Of a stretch of DNA of 64,000 nt, positions 61,664 to 64,000 are shown one piece after another. The notes beneath the pieces were generated by a model. The model searched no databases. It was not told the DNA's origin and saw only the letters and a program-made list of their open reading frames with translations. The translations under genes and the position numbers were made by a program. The first letter of the stretch is position 1. The number at the start of each line of letters is the position of its first letter. The stretch is taken from the NCBI RefSeq assembly GCF_030412265.1, contig NZ_JAUHLN010000003.1, positions 310,001-374,000 on the forward strand, read 5' to 3'. The DNA is from Fictibacillus terranigra (GTDB lineage: Bacteria; Bacillota; Bacilli; Bacillales; Fictibacillaceae).

Positions 61664-62053
61664 CTACCTCGGAATCAGGTTTATGACCGTCTCAATGATG
61701 ATAGATAAAATCGGAATGGCCATGACAAGAATGAGGATTTTACCGGCGAGTTCAATCTTCGCAGCAATTGCGCCCTGCCCAGCATCCCTTGTAATCTGCG
61801 AACCGAACTCGGCAATATATGCGATGCCGATGATCTTCATAATGGTTTCAACGTACATTAGATTGATATGTGCTTCTTCAGCCAGGTGCTCCAGCATTCT
61901 TAACACTAGAGCAATCTGGTCGATCAAAAATAGGAAGATTGTAATTCCCACAACGAGCGTCAGCAAAAAGGCAAAGGATGTTTTTTGTTCTTTCAGTATG
62001 AGGGCAAGAAACGTACCTATTAAACCTAATCCCACGATTTGAAGAATCTCAAT
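61664..62053 (-). CDS. spoIIIAD: stage III sporulation protein AD (probable AUU start)
   Basis: About 129-aa membrane protein. ILQIVGLGLIGTFLALILKE, VETIMKIIGIAYIAEFGSQI and DAGQGAIAAKIELAGKIL match SpoIIID-type SpoIIIAD closely. No ATG, GTG or TTG stands where the family start should be. An ATT at 62053 lies 8 nt after AGGGGG, which itself directly follows the spoIIIAC stop. In-frame upstream codons run through spoIIIAC and look spurious; a GTG at 62035 would have a very distant ribosome site. An AUU start is the best reading. Confidence 0.85.
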   Translation of the reverse strand: MEILQIVGLGLIGTFLALILKEQKTSFAFLLTLVVGITIFLFLIDQIALVLRMLEHLAEEAHINLMYVETIMKIIGIAYIAEFGSQITRDAGQGAIAAKIELAGKILILVMAIPILSIIIETVINLIPR

Positions 62054-62067
62054 GTTGGATACCCCCT

Positions 62068-62274
62068 TCAGTTTTGAAAAAGAAAGACGCCTTTCACTTT
62101 TTGAAACAGGTCGCTTAACAGTGAAATAACGATAAATAATGCCACGATGAACCCTAGGAGTGTCACCCAATGTGCATAATCTTCTTTTCCAACCATCTTC
62201 AGAACACTATGCAGCATCGCTACTATGATTCCGAGACCAGCGATTTGAAAGACGACATTCACGTCAAAACCCAT
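62068..62274 (-). CDS. spoIIIAC: stage III sporulation protein AC
   Basis: 68-aa protein, the same length as in B. subtilis, with two membrane helices (VFQIAGLGIIVAMLHSVL and WVTLLGFIVALFIVISLL) and the ending VKGVFLFQ. ATG 62274 has GGGAGG 7 nt upstream. It is a small membrane component of the feeding channel and resembles one half of SpoIIIAD. Confidence 0.92.
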   Translation of the reverse strand: MGFDVNVVFQIAGLGIIVAMLHSVLKMVGKEDYAHWVTLLGFIVALFIVISLLSDLFQKVKGVFLFQN

Positions 62275-62291
62275 CTGATTTCCTCCCATGC

Positions 62292-62804
62292 CTAGAACAG
62301 TAAAATGATGAGAAGCAGCCCTGTAAGTATGCCGAGGCTTTTGTACATTCTTTCATACTTCACCTGTGCTTCGTTCGCTTCAGCAAGCTCCCTCTCAAGA
62401 TGTGAGAGGGTTAGTTTGATCTGTCTTTGCTGGTTTTCCCGGTCGTGCCTGCCGAGCGTTGCACCAAACTGCCTGAGAATTTCAATCTCTTCTTTTTTGA
62501 ACGCAGAAGCATCTGACAGTCCTGCTAAACTTTCTTCCCATGCTTCTAGAACAGAGGAAGCCGATTCATCCAGTCGATTAGATACCTCAAGGAAAAAGCG
62601 GGCGACCGGCCCTTTCAGCTGGGAACTCAGATGTAAGAAAGCTTCATCCAGCGGAATGAGGCCGTACATGATTTCTGCCTCAAGAGATTGAAGGCCTACC
62701 TTCAGCTGTCTCAGCTGCTTCGGCCTTTCTCTTACCTTTTTAGCCAGTTCAAAACCGATCCATGTGGTCGACACAAGAATAAGGACAGCTCCCAACCAGT
62801 TCAT
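62292..62804 (-). CDS. spoIIIAB: stage III sporulation protein AB
   Basis: 170-aa protein with an N-terminal anchor (WLGAVLILVSTTWIGFELAK), a helical cytoplasmic domain (QLRQLKVGLQSLEAEIMYGL, EEIEILRQFGATLGRHDREN) and a C-terminal hydrophobic tail. It resembles GspF-like platform proteins of secretion systems. Its ATG overlaps the spoIIIAA stop by 4 nt. Confidence 0.93.
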   Translation of the reverse strand: MNWLGAVLILVSTTWIGFELAKKVRERPKQLRQLKVGLQSLEAEIMYGLIPLDEAFLHLSSQLKGPVARFFLEVSNRLDESASSVLEAWEESLAGLSDASAFKKEEIEILRQFGATLGRHDRENQQRQIKLTLSHLERELAEANEAQVKYERMYKSLGILTGLLLIILLF

Positions 62805-63754
62805 GTGATCGCCTTCAGTTCTGCCGTTATACGTTTTTGGTTCGCATCATATATTCCTCGGACGGTGCCTGGCTTGCCTGTCCTTGTCAATTCAATATAC
62901 CTGTCAAAAAGCTTCATCTCAGCAAGCGGAGATATGGCAGGACGCCGGAGCGCTTCTTCAAGGGAGTGTCCGTGAACGGTCATCATCATTCCCACTCCGG
63001 CATTCATCGCCTCGAGTATGGCCTCTGCATCTTCTTTTCTTCCAATTTCATCTGCGATGAGCACTTCGGGGCTCATCGATCGGATCATCATCATCATTCC
63101 CTCAGCTTTTGGACAGGCGTCGAGCACGTCCACTCTTTGGCCCAGCACAAACTGCGGGATCCCCTTCACACTTCCTGCAATCTCTGAACGCTCATCAACA
63201 ATGCCAACCTTGCTTGAAGGTATTTTCTTCTCCGGGCATCCCGTACTGACCGCTCGGGCCAAGTCCCGAAGCAGGGTAGTTTTTCCTGTCTGCGGAGCTC
63301 CGACAATCAGTGTGTTCAGCCAGCGGCGGTTTTCATATAGACTCGGCAGGAAAGGATCTGCGCTCCCGATTTTTTCTCGTGCGATACGGATATTATAGGA
63401 ACCAATGTCCCGGATTGCTTTTACTTCCCCTTTTTCAGTGATTACCTTGCCAGCGAGCCCCACACGGTGTCCGCCCTTTATCGTGATATAGCCTCTCTTC
63501 AATTCTTCCTCAAGAGCGTACAAGGAATAGCGGCTTAACTTATTGATCAGCTGTACCCCGTCCTCAGGACGGACGAGATAATATCCCGAGCCGCAGGAAG
63601 GATACTCCGGCTGGCCATTAATAATCAGCTCCAGTGGTCTCTGCAGGCGAAAACGGATTTCCTCCAGTTGTCCGATCCGTTCTTTCGGGTATTTTTTAAT
63701 GAGTTCACAAACAGCTTCCGGCAACACAGCCATCACATTTTCCAAGCGCACCAC
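62801..63754 (-). CDS. spoIIIAA: stage III sporulation protein AA (ATPase)
   Basis: About 317-aa P-loop ATPase of the secretion-ATPase type. Walker A is VGAPQTGKTTLLRDLARA, Walker B is PEVLIADEIGRKEDAEAI, with the N-terminal LEEIRFRLQRPLELI and GGHRVGLAGKVI typical of SpoIIIAA. It powers the mother cell-forespore channel. The start is uncertain: two GTGs, a TTG at 63745 and an ATG at 63733 are all near GGGGTGG, and the N-terminus may be up to seven residues shorter. First gene of the operon. Confidence 0.93.
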   Translation of the reverse strand: MVRLENVMAVLPEAVCELIKKYPKERIGQLEEIRFRLQRPLELIINGQPEYPSCGSGYYLVRPEDGVQLINKLSRYSLYALEEELKRGYITIKGGHRVGLAGKVITEKGEVKAIRDIGSYNIRIAREKIGSADPFLPSLYENRRWLNTLIVGAPQTGKTTLLRDLARAVSTGCPEKKIPSSKVGIVDERSEIAGSVKGIPQFVLGQRVDVLDACPKAEGMMMMIRSMSPEVLIADEIGRKEDAEAILEAMNAGVGMMMTVHGHSLEEALRRPAISPLAEMKLFDRYIELTRTGKPGTVRGIYDANQKRITAELKAIT

Positions 63755-63816
63755 CCCAAAAAGAAATAGGTATTATACCTTATGCTTGCCAGCACGCTTT
63801 ATGACCTGCATAAACA

Positions 63817-63851
63817 CAAAAAAGCTCCATTCCCCGTTTGGAATGAAGCTT
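63817..63851 (-). terminator. terminator of efp
   Basis: On the minus strand AAGCTTCATTCC / GGGAATGGAGCTT-like stem (one bulge) followed by TTTTTTG, about 20 nt after the efp stop. Confidence 0.75.
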
Positions 63852-63866
63852 TGTGGCCGTATTGAC

Positions 63867-64000
63867 TTACGCTCGGGAAACGTAGTCGCCTGAACGTGTG
63901 TCGATGATTAATTTGTCGCCTTGGTTGATGAAGAAAGGAACTTGTACAATCAAGCCTGTCTCAAGGGTAGCAGGTTTGGACCCGCCTGAAGCAGTATCTC
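63867..64000 (-). CDS. efp: elongation factor P, C-terminal part (cut by window edge)
   Basis: The last 44 codons read [32 protein letters not shown] and [10 protein letters not shown], which is the conserved OB-III domain end of EF-P. The 5' part lies beyond the window. EF-P relieves ribosome stalling at polyproline. efp upstream of spoIIIAA is the usual order in bacilli. Coding is on the minus strand, so the missing N-terminus is to the right. Confidence 0.93.
   Translation of the reverse strand, partial: DTASGGSKPATLETGLIVQVPFFINQGDKLIIDTRSGDYVSRA

Noticed and set aside
61664-62170. 168-codon version of spoIIIAD with an upstream start
   Set aside because: The extra 39 codons run through spoIIIAC in another frame and have no counterpart in the family; the gene is about 129-133 codons.
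1-64000. CRISPR array, insertion sequence, prophage, tRNA or rRNA genes
   Set aside because: No regularly spaced repeats, no transposase or integrase motifs and no cloverleaf or rRNA-like sequence were seen in reading the window; gene order is conserved vertical chromosome.

Overview
The window is a contiguous piece of chromosome from an endospore-forming member of the Bacillaceae. It carries spoIIM, mciZ, spo0A, spoIVB and the whole spoIIIAA-AH operon, and its gene order follows the Bacillus subtilis 'yqk-yqj-yqi-yqh' segment (fur-spoIIM-nudF ... proI-rnz-dinB ... bkd operon ... spo0A-spoIVB-recN-ahrC-yqxC-dxs-ispA-xseBA-nusB-yqhY-accCB-spoIIIA-efp). Two features point away from B. subtilis itself and towards the OLE-RNA-bearing, often alkaliphilic or halotolerant Bacillaceae: a long noncoding stretch plus a small membrane protein gene between ispA and dxs, and a sucrose-phosphate synthase/phosphatase pair. 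I cannot name the genus. I see no transposase, prophage, CRISPR array, rRNA or tRNA gene.

Layout. 1-3.4 kb: fur (with tandem PerR-type boxes), spoIIM, an endonuclease Q homologue, nudF and the tiny FtsZ inhibitor gene mciZ. 3.4-9.6 kb: an aldo/keto reductase, then an acetoacetate cassette (two thiolases, both subunits of a 3-oxoacid CoA-transferase and a divergent HMG-CoA lyase), then yqkB. 9.8-13.9 kb: two VTT-domain membrane proteins alternating with two HPr-fold proteins that lack the phosphorylatable His, then a YolD-like protein and a PolY2 polymerase behind LexA boxes, and yqzH. 14-16 kb: the sucrose pair behind a sigma-B-like promoter. 16-23.7 kb: yqjQ, yqjP, a proline T-box leader with proI, a glycerophosphodiesterase, rnz, a PAP2 phosphatase, dinB and a MarR-type regulator. 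23.8-29 kb: the methylmalonyl-CoA operon, including a B12-domain/epimerase fusion. 29-33.3 kb: prli42, yqjA, an amino-acid ABC transporter with a binding-protein/permease fusion, and a bacilliredoxin. 33.4-43.6 kb: the branched-chain keto-acid operon ptb-bcd-buk-lpdV-bkdAA-bkdAB-bkdB, with a clear sigma-54 promoter, upstream repeats and the activator bkdR. 43.7-64 kb: yqzF, spo0A, spoIVB, recN, ahrC, yqxC, dxs, oapA, OLE RNA, ispA, xseB, xseA, nusB, yqhY, accC, accB, spoIIIAH-AA, and the 3' end of efp at the window edge.

How it fits together. Leucine, isoleucine and valine carbon enters through bcd and the bkd complex. HMG-CoA lyase, CoA-transferase and thiolase finish leucine/acetoacetate breakdown, and the mutase/epimerase/carboxylase operon handles propionyl-/methylmalonyl-CoA. 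Phosphorelay output (spo0A), sigma-E/sigma-G communication (spoIVB, spoIIIA channel), FtsZ shutdown (mciZ) and engulfment (spoIIM) make the window rich in sporulation functions. The main candidate for a little-described system is the OLE RNA-OapA pair embedded in the isoprenoid/DNA-repair operon. The sucrose cassette and the HPr-like/VTT cluster are the next most unusual. All functions are inferred from recognisable motifs and gene order; no database search was run.
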